64,000 nucleotides of DNA from Prevotella sp. (GTDB lineage: Bacteria > Bacteroidota > Bacteroidia > Bacteroidales > Bacteroidaceae), in NCBI GenBank assembly GCA_018385335.1, contig JAHAZN010000035.1:1-64000 (forward strand), written 5' to 3'. The position numbers were made by a program, and so were the translations under genes. Positions 20,401 to 28,697 of the stretch are shown here, piece after piece (the first letter of the stretch is position 1; each line of letters starts with the position of its first letter). Under the pieces are notes generated by a model. The model ran no database searches. It was given only the letters and a program-made list of their open reading frames with translations, and had not been told where the DNA came from.

Positions 20401-21901
20401 TGTAGATGGTAATACACATATTAAGCCATTAGGTTGCACTTATCAACTGCGCAATGACACTGTCCGTTTTATCCCAGATGAGATTGTGCTGAGGAATATC
20501 CCTATCTATGACACTCAGGGCAACAGAGGATTTGTCACAGGAAACATCCATCACAAACATCTCACCCGTTTATCCTACGACCTCTCTTTAGAAAGCAGAA
20601 ACATGCTGGTATATCGTTTCACTGACTTTGGAAATGAGACCTTCTATGGCACTGTTTATGGCTCAGGCAACGTAGATATCACTGGGCGTAGTGGCAGGTT
20701 GGTAATAGATGCAGACATCACTCCCCAACCTCACTCAGTGTTTGTTTACAATGTGTCCAGTCCTGACGCCCTTACTTCACAAGAATTTATCCGTTGGGGA
20801 ACGGCCTCACAGCAAACACTTGCCGACACACTCACCATCGATGCTGTACAACAATCGACGAAATCGACAGAGAATTGGTTCAACCAGTCGTCAGACCTTT
20901 ATATCAACTTGCTCATCAACACCAATCCCAATGCACAGTTGCGTCTTTTGATGGATGCCAAGACCAATGACTACATCACCTTGGAAGGAAACGGAGTACT
21001 TCGCGCCACCTATTATAATAAGGGTGCGTTTAATCTCTACGGCACTTACACTGTAAGCCATGGCACCTATGGTATCACCATTCAGGATATTATGAAGAAG
21101 AACTTCAATTTCAACGAAGGTGGAACCATAGTTTTCGGGGGTAATCCCTATGATGCCACACTCAATCTACAGGCCGTCCATACCGTTAATGGAGTCTCGC
21201 TCTCCGACCTCAACATCGGTAATAGTTTTTCAAACAGTAACACTACCCGTGTCAACTGTCTGATGAACATCACCGGACAGCCACGTGCGCCCAAAGTGGA
21301 TTTCGATCTTGACCTCCCCACAGTGAGTAGCGATGAGAAACAGCTCGTACGTAATATCATCAACAATGAAGAGGAGATGAACCAACAAGTGATTTATCTC
21401 TTGGGCATAGGCCGATTCTATCCACAAGGTAACAATAATGCACAACTTAATGGGGAAAACCAACAGAGCCAAACGTCATTGGCAATGCAGAGTCTCCTGT
21501 CAGGAACCTTGTCTTCGCAGGTAAATAACGTACTCAATACGGTATTGAATAACAATAACTGGAACTTTGGCGCCAATATCTCTACGGGTAATGAGGGTTG
21601 GAACAATGCCGAATATGAAGGATTACTAAGCGGACGACTGCTCAACAACAGACTCCTTATCAATGGACAGTTTGGATACCGCGACAATTCCAACACTGCC
21701 ACCTCAAGTTTTATCGGCGACTTCGACGTCAGATACCTGCTCACTCCCAATGGTTCTGTAGCAGTGAAGGTGTATAACCAAACCAATGACCGCTATTTCA
21801 CGAGGAGCAGTCTGAACACCCAAGGTCTCGGACTCATATTGAAAAAAGAATTCGGACGCTTCTCCGACTTGTTCAGCCTAAGGAAGAAACGTCCGAAATG
21901 A
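17429..21901 (+). CDS. tamB: TamB-like translocation/assembly protein (DUF490)
   Basis: Very long envelope protein (about 1490 residues) thought to bridge inner and outer membrane and to help outer-membrane protein insertion or lipid transport. One N-terminal transmembrane helix (TINILIWAIVSIYLLAITLI) is followed by long beta-rich AsmA/TamB-type repeats. The C-terminal DUF490 domain ends with VAVKVYNQTNDRYFTRSSL and GLGLILKKEFGRF. No in-frame ATG lies near the start: the track's TTG at 17378 overlaps the promoter, so I chose the TTG at 17429 (MKIVKHTINILIW), which places the basic residues just before the helix. This start is uncertain. Monocistronic; the partner TamA/BamA-like gene is not in the window. 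Confidence 0.85.
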   Translation: MKIVKHTINILIWAIVSIYLLAITLIHIPTAQRYIANQTAKILSEQLETEVKIERIDLGFLNRLVIDNIELYDQREQPLLKAFRVAAKIELLPLITQGHIVINSAQLLGADINIYQANANSETNCQFIIDKLSSSDSASSSPLHLQIGSLIIRNAQLKYNRLDLPYTPKKFNPAHLNLQGLSAHLMLKQLSDDEIDVRVKRLAFQEQTGFCLSRLSFFLHATQQQFDINELEIALPHSSLSLPQLTATYLLAPQSTLLKGLSIKSGSLNFKGSFHASSLNLSDLQAFLPFPSSIDDSFRIDANITGTDTHINIHELAINSDTHRLSLTTKGVVNLPCWQLDNLNFECSEDVINDLSTRFSSQGIALPPVLGQLGMIRLSANGRSDGTIQTLNAIMSTDIGELIIEGQHNKKSKMFSSSANLPNLKLNELQFAGNEFGRLTANIKLNGKWGDKNALLINADADIPQLEWRGYNYRQCQFNGKYQHGEMNINGRINDPLLTASLSADYKKEKAEHSLLLRTEVNELHPQALNLSDRWEDAVFSGQLNADLRGSNIDNIIGQCELRQLSMTRPDGSDIYTLKQLSLQSEQEGEDRHLQIKSDFGSVEIFGQYTLSSIPHSIISQLSHRMPTIPIATINASDNKQHSSQSVRNRFTLWGNIEDTQFMRHLLGVDLRISEPMNITLRMNDLTHYLAFHATLPYMDYEGSKYTDGRIDLYSPGDTLHLNSSIARTNNIGKTTIFDIRGHAADNRLSTSLAWKQQEDGGNSGEINTQSRFLKDEYNRERAEIDILPSVIMVKGARWQMAPSRINYSKNYVEIDHFSLQHQQQHILIDGKGTDNHADSIHVNLNDVDVSYVLDLVNFHSVEFGGLASGHAYIKAPFRDFEANARLLVKQFTFEEGPMGTLHALALWNKDNKRIDIDAIARDSSERNTIIQGWVEPSPGHIDLSIKAENTNISFLQSFTESFTKYVNGSANGEVRLLGPLSEINLTGELVVDGNTHIKPLGCTYQLRNDTVRFIPDEIVLRNIPIYDTQGNRGFVTGNIHHKHLTRLSYDLSLESRNMLVYRFTDFGNETFYGTVYGSGNVDITGRSGRLVIDADITPQPHSVFVYNVSSPDALTSQEFIRWGTASQQTLADTLTIDAVQQSTKSTENWFNQSSDLYINLLINTNPNAQLRLLMDAKTNDYITLEGNGVLRATYYNKGAFNLYGTYTVSHGTYGITIQDIMKKNFNFNEGGTIVFGGNPYDATLNLQAVHTVNGVSLSDLNIGNSFSNSNTTRVNCLMNITGQPRAPKVDFDLDLPTVSSDEKQLVRNIINNEEEMNQQVIYLLGIGRFYPQGNNNAQLNGENQQSQTSLAMQSLLSGTLSSQVNNVLNTVLNNNNWNFGANISTGNEGWNNAEYEGLLSGRLLNNRLLINGQFGYRDNSNTATSSFIGDFDVRYLLTPNGSVAVKVYNQTNDRYFTRSSLNTQGLGLILKKEFGRFSDLFSLRKKRPK

Positions 21902-21932
21902 ACTATCCTCTTATGAGAGAGAAAGATATTAA

Positions 21933-22607
21933 TCAATATACTCGTTCTCCAAAGATTTTTGTCCCTACGCGCACCATATTACTTCCACAGGCAATAGCTT
22001 GTAGATAGTCGTAACTCATACCCCATGAACGGATATTGAAATAGGGTGCATCAGCCATCACCGTTTGCTTCAGCTCGTTATAGAACTGGTAGGCTGAGGA
22101 GAACTCCTGTTCTATCTGACGACTGTTATCAGTGTATGAGGCCATCATCATCAATCCACATATTCTCACACCCTCTAATTGACGCCACTCTCCCTCACTG
22201 AGCCATTGTCTGCATTCATCAATGGTGAAACCATATTTGGTCTCCTCCTCAGCGATATGCAACTCCAGCAGCACATCAATCACCCTATGATTCTTTAGGG
22301 CCTGCTTGTTGATTTCTCTCAGCAGTTTTGGCGTATCTACGGCCTCAATCATAGTGATATAAGGAGCGATATATTTCACCTTATTGGTTTGAAGATGCCC
22401 TATGAAATGCCAACAGATGTCTTTGGGCAGTGAAGCCTGCTTCTTGGAGAGTTCTTGTTCGTGACTCTCTCCAAACACTCGTTGACCAGCTTCATAAGCC
22501 TCGGCTATCATCTCTTCTGGATGATACTTGCTTACAGCCACCAAGGATACCCCCTCGGGCAACTGCGCCTTTACCTCGGTCAATCTCTCCGTGATACCGC
22601 TGTTCAT
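21933..22607 (-). CDS. YggS/PLPHP family pyridoxal-phosphate homeostasis protein
   Basis: Single-domain fold-type III PLP-binding protein that buffers PLP and affects amino-acid homeostasis; no enzymatic activity is established for the family. The 224 residues include the PLP-lysine region LVAVSKYHPEEM, then GESHEQEL, HFIGHLQTNK and the C-terminal phosphate-binding SWGMSYDYLQAIACGSNMVRVG. All signatures are present. It starts 3 nt after the DUF4494 gene, so the two form an operon. Its end is convergent with the TamB-like gene, 31 bp away. Confidence 0.95.
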   Translation of the reverse strand: MNSGITERLTEVKAQLPEGVSLVAVSKYHPEEMIAEAYEAGQRVFGESHEQELSKKQASLPKDICWHFIGHLQTNKVKYIAPYITMIEAVDTPKLLREINKQALKNHRVIDVLLELHIAEEETKYGFTIDECRQWLSEGEWRQLEGVRICGLMMMASYTDNSRQIEQEFSSAYQFYNELKQTVMADAPYFNIRSWGMSYDYLQAIACGSNMVRVGTKIFGERVY

Positions 22608-22610
22608 GAT

Positions 22611-23093
22611 TTATCCCTCGTATTCGGGTTGATCGTTCTTTTCCTTATCAGACTTAAACTCAAAGACATCCATCAACGCTGTTTCGGCTACTGATGCTAT
22701 CACGTAATCAATCATTGTTCCGCCCATTACCTCGTCAATATTCTTCACGGCTCCATTGAGCGTTCCTGCATTAACAAGATAATTGACGTTGGAGCGTTTC
22801 TCTTTCTCTGTTTTCTCATCGATGGTAATAAACTGCAACTTGCACTTATACCAACGATCGGCAACGTCTTCGTCGCTGAAGAAAATCTCCTTATATGCAG
22901 CCTTCTTGATATCAGCCACTTCAAACTCTCCACTTATATAGGCCGACATTTCTTCGATGATACGCTGCTCTGCCTCGGTAAAGCTCAAAGCATCAACGGT
23001 ATAAGTTTCTGTCACCTTCTTCTGCATGCCGTCTTCCATGGTCTTCTCATAACGAATCTTGCACTCAAACCATTCGGCTGTTCTACTTCTCAT
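22611..23093 (-). CDS. DUF4494 domain protein
   Basis: The 160-residue protein starts MRSRTAEWFECKIRYEKTME, the usual DUF4494 N-terminus; the track's extra 20 residues lie upstream of the promoter and are dropped. There is no signal peptide or membrane segment. Two similar halves (TAEWFECKIRYE and DRWYKCKLQFITIDEKTEKE) suggest an internal duplication of a small beta-rich unit. Function is unknown; the family is found almost only in Bacteroidota, often beside yggS as here. The 3-nt gap to yggS implies co-translation. Confidence 0.88.
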   Translation of the reverse strand: MRSRTAEWFECKIRYEKTMEDGMQKKVTETYTVDALSFTEAEQRIIEEMSAYISGEFEVADIKKAAYKEIFFSDEDVADRWYKCKLQFITIDEKTEKEKRSNVNYLVNAGTLNGAVKNIDEVMGGTMIDYVIASVAETALMDVFEFKSDKEKNDQPEYEG

Positions 23094-23140
23094 GATATTT
23101 CTATTTTGATTATTAAAACTACGTTCATTAAAAACGGCTG

Positions 23141-23148
23141 CAAAACTA
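23141..23148 (-). promoter_or_regulatory. -7 box for DUF4494-yggS
   Basis: Minus-strand TAGTTTTG matches TAnnTTTG, 47 bp upstream of the DUF4494 ATG. It lies between that ATG and the track's upstream start. No -33 box is clear. Confidence 0.4.
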
Positions 23149-23166
23149 CTCAAAAAAAACGAGACT

Positions 23167-24417
23167 CTACTCTCCTGTTGCCGCTTTTTTCATCTCTGCT
23201 TTCTTGCGCTCAGTGATTTTCTCCACTATCTCTGTGGCTATCCGCTGACTCTTTGAATCAGTCAGGCCAGCTTTTGCTGCTATTTCAACCTGTGCCTTGA
23301 GCAACTCCTCCATCGTGGAATGACTTCCTGCGAGAAAAGCTTTCTCACTGGAGTTCATTGCTGTTCGGTTATATATCTTAGAAAGGATAGCTTCAGCCTC
23401 TTTCTCATATTGTTCCCTAAATATCTGCTCACATTTGGCTTCATACTCATCCATCAGTTTTCGCTCTTCTGGGGTGAGCGGTGCTATCGTATCCTTACCA
23501 TTCACGCCAAACTCAGTTTCTTCATTGAATCCTTTGTCCAGCAGGTCATCATCCTGCTGTTCCACAACGGGTTTGACAAATTCGACATTCTCAGCCTTTG
23601 GCACCAATGAGACATAAGCGCCATAGATACATGCAGCCATTGCTGCAGCCACGAGTAGATATAACAATGATCGATTGACATATTTGTAGATACGCAATGC
23701 CTTTCGCATCTCAGCAACAGAGACAAAGCGATCCTCTGGCAGTTCCATCGTCGCCTTCTTTACCAGTCTCTTATATGCCAACGGCATCGAAGAATTGCTA
23801 TAGAGGTAAGTGATCAGTTTACCTATGGAATATACATCGCTCCGCCGGTCAACAACACTGTTATTGAACACCTCGGGCGCCAAATACTCTTCATAGCCAT
23901 CATAGAGCCTGTTTTGATTGGTGATCGACAAATAGAACGACCCATGACAGAGCAACATAATCCTGTTGTCTCCTTTACGCACAAACACATTGGTAGGTGC
24001 AAAACAAAGATGGAATATATGTTTCTCATGTAATGCTTCGACTGCAGCAAACAACATCTCCACCATTTCATCTACCACATCATGTTGAGCTACTATCGCA
24101 GGTGTGTCGATGAGCAACTGCTGAAGAGGGATAAGATTGCCCGAAGGAAGGACGAGCGTGGTACCATTACCCTCTTTGATGTCACGGACGAAACTAATCT
24201 GGGATTTCTCTTTCATGCTTAGCATCTCAATACTCTCATGGTCGAGACACTCCAAAAACTTAGGTTCTACCACGAGGTCCTTCCTCAATTCTACGACATT
24301 AAGATATTTTTTGTCGATGAGCTGTTTGCCGAAAGTACCCCAAGGCATTTCTATTGGCCTTGATGTTTTGCTCTGCTTTTCGCTGAGCAACTCTTCATAA
24401 TTCATTGCTTTTTCCAT
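23167..24417 (-). CDS. Membrane-anchored pseudokinase
   Basis: The 416-residue protein has a Ser/Thr-kinase-like fold at residues ~25-245, one transmembrane helix at ~250-272 and a charged helical extracytoplasmic tail. The kinase C-lobe landmarks are clear: HIFHLCFAPTNVFV aligns with the catalytic loop HRDLKPxN, EEYLAPEV with the APE motif, and DRRSDVYSIGKLI with subdomain IX. The catalytic Asp of HRD is replaced (HLC) and the DFG motif reads CHGSF, so phosphotransfer is not expected. It may bind nucleotide or act as a scaffold or sensor; no partner is evident. Transcribed alone from its own promoter. ATG start (MEKAMNYEELL); a second ATG lies 4 codons in. Confidence 0.8.
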   Translation of the reverse strand: MEKAMNYEELLSEKQSKTSRPIEMPWGTFGKQLIDKKYLNVVELRKDLVVEPKFLECLDHESIEMLSMKEKSQISFVRDIKEGNGTTLVLPSGNLIPLQQLLIDTPAIVAQHDVVDEMVEMLFAAVEALHEKHIFHLCFAPTNVFVRKGDNRIMLLCHGSFYLSITNQNRLYDGYEEYLAPEVFNNSVVDRRSDVYSIGKLITYLYSNSSMPLAYKRLVKKATMELPEDRFVSVAEMRKALRIYKYVNRSLLYLLVAAAMAACIYGAYVSLVPKAENVEFVKPVVEQQDDDLLDKGFNEETEFGVNGKDTIAPLTPEERKLMDEYEAKCEQIFREQYEKEAEAILSKIYNRTAMNSSEKAFLAGSHSTMEELLKAQVEIAAKAGLTDSKSQRIATEIVEKITERKKAEMKKAATGE

Positions 24418-24429
24418 CTATTATGAGCG

Positions 24430-24460
24430 CAAAAGTAAGCTTTTTCATCGACACCATAAA
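24430..24460 (-). promoter_or_regulatory. Promoter of the pseudokinase gene
   Basis: Minus-strand -7 box TACTTTTG (24430-24437) lies 19 bp from a TTTA (24457-24460) that resembles the -33 box. It sits just upstream of the ATG, so the leader would be very short. Confidence 0.45.
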
Positions 24461-24523
24461 ATAGATAATTCAAAAAATCGTTAACAAAGAAAAGTATTAT
24501 GCGATAGTCTCAATATTTTTATG

Positions 24524-24531
24524 TAAGTTTG
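24524..24531 (+). promoter_or_regulatory. -7 box for the aminotransferase-permease unit
   Basis: TAAGTTTG matches TAnnTTTG, 27 bp before the ATG at 24559, and contains the TTG used as start in the ORF track. Confidence 0.45.
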
Positions 24532-24558
24532 CATCGATTTTTTAACAAACAATTCATT

Positions 24559-25779
24559 ATGCCAGAGATATCTGTACGTGGTATGGAGATGCCAGAGTCT
24601 CCCATTAGGAAACTGGCTCCTCTTGCCGCAGCAGCGAAGAAGAGAGGTACAAAGGTATATCACCTCAACATAGGACAGCCCGACCTGCCCACACCACAAG
24701 TTGGTTTAGATGCCTTGAAACATATCGACAGATCGATTCTTGAGTATTCTCCATCGCAAGGATATTTGAGTTATCGAGAGAAACTTGTCAGCTATTATGC
24801 CAAGTATAATATCTGTGTATCTGCCGATGATATTATCATCACCTCTGGAGGAAGTGAGGCTGTGCTCTTTGCCTTTATGTCCTGTCTGAACCCTGGTGAT
24901 GAGATTATTGTACCCGAGCCGGCCTATGCCAACTATATGGCATTTGCCATTTCTGCCGGTGCTACTATCCGCACTATTGCTACCACTATAGAGGAAGGAT
25001 TCTCGCTGCCCAAGGTAGAAAAGTTTGAAGAGCTCATCAACGAGCGCACCCGTGCCATCATGATTTGCAATCCAAACAACCCGACAGGTTACCTTTACAC
25101 CCGAAGGGAGATGAATCAGATACGCGACCTCGTGAAAAAATACGATCTCTATCTTTTCTCTGATGAGGTTTATCGCGAATATATCTATACGGGAAGTCCT
25201 TATATCAGCGCCTGCCATTTGGAGGGTATAGAGCAAAACGTTATTCTCATTGATTCCGTATCAAAACGCTATTCTGAATGTGGCATCCGCATTGGAGCAC
25301 TCATCACTAAGAATGAGGCGGTCAAGCAGGCAGTCATGAAGTTCTGCCAAGCTCGTCTCTCCCCTCCCCTCATCGGACAGATTGTTGCTGAAGCATCGCT
25401 CGACGCACCTGAGGAATACTACAGGGATGTATATGATGAGTATGTTGAACGTCGCAAATGCCTCATTGATGGACTCAACCGCATCCCAGGAGTTTATTCT
25501 CCCATCCCCATGGGAGCTTTCTACACTGTGGCTAAGCTCCCTGTTGATGATGCAGAGAAATTTTGCCGATGGTGTCTTGAGGACTTCAATTATGAAGGAG
25601 AGACAGTGATGCTGGCACCTGCCTCTGGCTTCTATACCACCCCTGGTGCTGGTAAGAACCAAGTGCGTATCGCCTATGTCCTTAAGAAGGAAGATCTCAC
25701 AAGGGCGTTGCTGGTATTGAGAAAAGCCCTGGAAAACTATCCGGGACGAGAGACCGACAATATGGATGGCAGTTTCTAA
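24559..25779 (+). CDS. PLP-dependent class I/II aminotransferase (aspartate-type)
   Basis: From the ATG at 24559 (MPEISVRGMEMPESPIRKLA) it has 406 residues. The track's TTG start overlaps the -7 box. Fold-type I signatures are present: LNIGQPDLPTPQ, the ICNPNNPTGYLYT loop, LFSDEVYREYIY with the PLP-ring Asp, and the Schiff-base lysine in SVSKRYSECGIRIGALIT. This is the common Bacteroidota aspartate-aminotransferase-like type that moves amino groups between glutamate and 2-oxo acids; the exact substrate cannot be read from sequence. It lies 14 nt upstream of a LolC/E-type permease and is probably cotranscribed with it. Confidence 0.9.
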   Translation: MPEISVRGMEMPESPIRKLAPLAAAAKKRGTKVYHLNIGQPDLPTPQVGLDALKHIDRSILEYSPSQGYLSYREKLVSYYAKYNICVSADDIIITSGGSEAVLFAFMSCLNPGDEIIVPEPAYANYMAFAISAGATIRTIATTIEEGFSLPKVEKFEELINERTRAIMICNPNNPTGYLYTRREMNQIRDLVKKYDLYLFSDEVYREYIYTGSPYISACHLEGIEQNVILIDSVSKRYSECGIRIGALITKNEAVKQAVMKFCQARLSPPLIGQIVAEASLDAPEEYYRDVYDEYVERRKCLIDGLNRIPGVYSPIPMGAFYTVAKLPVDDAEKFCRWCLEDFNYEGETVMLAPASGFYTTPGAGKNQVRIAYVLKKEDLTRALLVLRKALENYPGRETDNMDGSF

Positions 25780-25793
25780 CCCCCAAAGCTAAC

Positions 25794-27041
25794 ATGTCGT
25801 TCTCCCTCTTCCTTGCAAACAGAATCTATAGTTCGCCTACCGACAAGCGGAAGGTTAGCCGACCAGCTATCCGCACTGCCATTGCCGGTGTGGCTATAGG
25901 ACTGGCAGTAATGCTTATCACCGTCTCTGTTGTGTTGGGATTCAAGCATACTATCCAAGATAAGGTGATTGGTTTTGGAAGCCATATACAGATAGAAAAC
26001 TTCCTGACCATGCAGAGCACAGATCCCTACCCCATCACCGTCAACGACAGTCTGCTAAAGGTTATTAAGAAAATTAAAGGAGTAGCTCACACCGAGCGTT
26101 TTGCCCTTACTCAAGGTATTCTGAAGACCGACGACAATTTTCTTGGCATCACTTTTAAGGGAATAGCACAGGATTATGACCCACATTTTCTTCATGCTCA
26201 TCTTCTTAAAGGTACTATCCCATCATTCAGCGACAAGAAGAGCTCACGGCAACTCCTCGTCTCAAAGATGGTAGCCGATCAGCTCAATATCGATGTGGGC
26301 AAGCAACTCTTTGCCTATTTCATCACCCAAGGCGAAGTGCGAGTACGCAAGTTTACTGTTTGTGGTATCTATGAGACCAACCTTTCGCAGTTTGACCGCA
26401 TGCTCTGTTTTACCGACTTATATACAACGGTAAGACTCAACAAGTGGGAGGCCGACCAATGTACAGGTATTCAGCTCTCTGTAGCCGATTTCTCACGATT
26501 AGAGCTCACCGCCGCCAATGTGGTGGCTCAAGTTAATCGTACCACCGACCATGAGGGTAATACCCTTATGTCTCAAACCATTCACGAAGCCTATCCTCAG
26601 ATTTTCTCATGGTTGGAGTTGTTGGATATCAACGTTTGGATTATTCTCATCCTCATGATTTGCGTTGCTGGTTTTACTATGATTTCCGGTCTGCTTATCA
26701 TCATCCTTGAGCGTACGCAGATGATAGGTATTCTGAAAGCTCTTGGTGCACGCAACCTCACCATCCGTCACACCTTCCTATGGTTTTCCGCCATGATTAT
26801 CAGTCGCGGATTGCTTTGGGGCAATGCCATTGGTTTGGGGCTTATTTTCCTTCAGCAATATACTGGAATCATCAGTCTTGACCCTGCCACCTATTACGTG
26901 AGCGAAGCTCCTGTGGAAATAAATTGGCTCTATGTGTTATTGCTCAATCTTTCCACCCTCCTTATCAGTCTTCTTGTTCTGATAGGTCCGAGTTTCCTTG
27001 TCTCCCATATCAGTCCGGTCAAGTCGATGCGTTATGAATAA
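25794..27041 (+). CDS. LolC/LolE-type ABC permease (FtsX family)
   Basis: The 415-residue inner-membrane permease has one N-terminal helix (AIRTAIAGVAIGLAVMLITVS), a large periplasmic domain (~45-265), and three C-terminal helices. This is the lipoprotein-releasing LolC/E topology. The motif IGILKALGARNLTIRHTFLW is the FtsX-family coupling helix that contacts the ATPase. No ATPase gene is adjacent, so its partner (LolD) is elsewhere. Its stop codon touches the stop of the convergent glucosaminidase gene with no spacing. ATG start. Confidence 0.9.
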   Translation: MSFSLFLANRIYSSPTDKRKVSRPAIRTAIAGVAIGLAVMLITVSVVLGFKHTIQDKVIGFGSHIQIENFLTMQSTDPYPITVNDSLLKVIKKIKGVAHTERFALTQGILKTDDNFLGITFKGIAQDYDPHFLHAHLLKGTIPSFSDKKSSRQLLVSKMVADQLNIDVGKQLFAYFITQGEVRVRKFTVCGIYETNLSQFDRMLCFTDLYTTVRLNKWEADQCTGIQLSVADFSRLELTAANVVAQVNRTTDHEGNTLMSQTIHEAYPQIFSWLELLDINVWIILILMICVAGFTMISGLLIIILERTQMIGILKALGARNLTIRHTFLWFSAMIISRGLLWGNAIGLGLIFLQQYTGIISLDPATYYVSEAPVEINWLYVLLLNLSTLLISLLVLIGPSFLVSHISPVKSMRYE

Positions 27042-27992
27042 TCATCTCACGCGTAAGCTGTCGCCCACCTTTATCTGATACTCTGGCGATAACCTGTTCA
27101 TTTTATACAAATACTTGAGACGTATTCCATACATCTGAGCAATTGTGTACATTGATTCACCTGCTCTTACGACATGCAACTTGTTCTTATATTCCTTGGG
27201 AGCCTTAGATCGTTTTTTCTTGAGATAGACAACCTCTCCTTCGTTGAGTATATCATGCTTATCTCTCTCATTGTATTTGGCTAAAGAGCGATATGAGAGC
27301 CCAAGGTGCTTCGCTATCGTCTTGAACGTATCTCCGTATCGTGCTCTCACATAATAGTTGGAGTTGAATGAATAGATAGTATATAGATAATTGTCGTTGC
27401 TGTCCTGATAACCATGCTGGGCAATAAACTTATCAAAGCCCTTACCTGAATCATATCGATGCAGGTCATAGAGTTCAATTATCTCTATCAACTTATTGGC
27501 ATATTGTGGATTAGTGGCATAGCCAGCCTTTTTCAGCCCCCTTGCCCATCCTTTATAGTCGGTAGGTCGAAGAGAGAAAAGATTTCTGTAACGTTGCCCA
27601 TTAACCAAGAAGAGCGAATGATCTTCATAGCTGTCTCTCACCGAGGGATAGGCTCTGAAACACTCGTTAGGAGCATCATCTGTGAAATATAACGTTCGTC
27701 CTGTCCATCCATGACACTTGATGCCAAAATGGTTGTTTCCCATCACAGCCAACCTACTCTTTCCTGCTCCCGACTCGAACACACCTTGAGCCAAGGTAAT
27801 GCTTGCGGGGATATGATAACGCTTCATTTGCTCTACAGCCAAGACACTGTATTTGTCAAAATATTGCTGATAAACAGAGTTCTTTCTCATCTGTGCAGCT
27901 AAGGGCTGACTTATCAAAAGAAGACAGACACTCAGCAAAAGTGTTTTGAGAAGACCTTTTTGGAAAATATTGATAGATGAATAATACTTCAT
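27042..27992 (-). CDS. Secreted N-acetylglucosaminidase with LysM domains
   Basis: The 316-residue protein has a signal peptide (LLKTLLLSVCLLLISQPLAA). A glucosaminidase domain (FlgJ/LytG family, ~40-170) contains the catalytic Glu in GVFESGAGKS and the NNHFGIKC motif. Two LysM peptidoglycan-binding repeats follow (~225-270, YGDTFKTIAKHLGLSYRSL; ~272-316, AGESMYTIAQMYGIRLKYL). It should cut beta-1,4-GlcNAc bonds of the cell wall in the periplasm, in growth or separation. It shares a divergent promoter region with cdd. ATG start. Confidence 0.93.
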   Translation of the reverse strand: MKYYSSINIFQKGLLKTLLLSVCLLLISQPLAAQMRKNSVYQQYFDKYSVLAVEQMKRYHIPASITLAQGVFESGAGKSRLAVMGNNHFGIKCHGWTGRTLYFTDDAPNECFRAYPSVRDSYEDHSLFLVNGQRYRNLFSLRPTDYKGWARGLKKAGYATNPQYANKLIEIIELYDLHRYDSGKGFDKFIAQHGYQDSNDNYLYTIYSFNSNYYVRARYGDTFKTIAKHLGLSYRSLAKYNERDKHDILNEGEVVYLKKKRSKAPKEYKNKLHVVRAGESMYTIAQMYGIRLKYLYKMNRLSPEYQIKVGDSLRVR

Positions 27993-28030
27993 TTTTATTC
28001 CTTGAGAATATTACAAGATTAAAATCCATG

Positions 28031-28038
28031 CAAAATTA
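28031..28038 (-). promoter_or_regulatory. -7 box for the glucosaminidase gene
   Basis: Minus-strand TAATTTTG matches TAnnTTTG, 38 bp upstream of the ATG, in the 130-bp divergent region with cdd. Confidence 0.4.
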
Positions 28039-28047
28039 AGTAAAAGA

Positions 28048-28079
28048 TTTCATTTATTATCCATTTTTATATACATTTG
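28048..28079 (+). promoter_or_regulatory. Promoter of cdd
   Basis: A -33-like TTTC (28048-28051), a 20-bp spacer and the -7 box TACATTTG (28072-28079) lie 44 bp before the ATG, a good fit to the Bacteroidota promoter. Confidence 0.55.
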
Positions 28080-28122
28080 CATATCACAAGGAGAACATCA
28101 GTTCTATAAATATCATATCATA

Positions 28123-28596
28123 ATGAAAAAACATCTCATCAGCTCAACGATCTACGAATACAGTGAGGATGAGCTTTCGTCTATCGACCGACAGCTCATT
28201 GATGCAGCCAGACAAGCTACAGAACGAAGTTATGCACCCTATTCACATTTTCATGTCGGTGCAGCCCTACTTCTTGAAAATGGTGAGATTATCACTGGCT
28301 GCAATCAGGAAAATGCAGCATTTCCTGTTACTATCTGTGCAGAGCGTAATGCGCTTTTCACAGCCGGCAACCTTTATCCCGATGTCAAGATAGAAGCTAT
28401 CGCCATCGCTGCCCGCAATGCTCAAGGCTTTCTGTCTCATCCCATCAGTCCGTGTGGCAGTTGCCGACAGGTGATGATAGAAACAGAGACGCGCCACCAG
28501 CATCCTCTCCGCATTGTGTTATATGGAACAGAAGGTATCTATGTCTTAGAAGGCATAGCAACACTCATGCCCCTTTCATTCAACAATATGGAATAG
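28123..28596 (+). CDS. cdd: Cytidine deaminase
   Basis: Deaminates cytidine and deoxycytidine to the uridine forms in pyrimidine salvage. The 157-residue zinc enzyme has the catalytic CAE motif (VTICAERNALF) and the zinc cysteines in PCGSCRQVM. Substrate residues in YSHFHVGAAL and GCNQENAAF are in place. It is a single-domain homotetramer-type enzyme, slightly longer than the Bacillus form at the N-terminus. ATG start with a typical promoter upstream; nth begins about 100 bp downstream in the same direction. Confidence 0.95.
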   Translation: MKKHLISSTIYEYSEDELSSIDRQLIDAARQATERSYAPYSHFHVGAALLLENGEIITGCNQENAAFPVTICAERNALFTAGNLYPDVKIEAIAIAARNAQGFLSHPISPCGSCRQVMIETETRHQHPLRIVLYGTEGIYVLEGIATLMPLSFNNME

Positions 28597-28697
28597 GAGT
28601 GCAACATCATAAAAGGACAATAGAAGGGTCAATAAGATGCTTCTTTCTGCATGGTCCTTCCTGTCATACAATAGAGGAATCAACAAATGAAAAAGAA

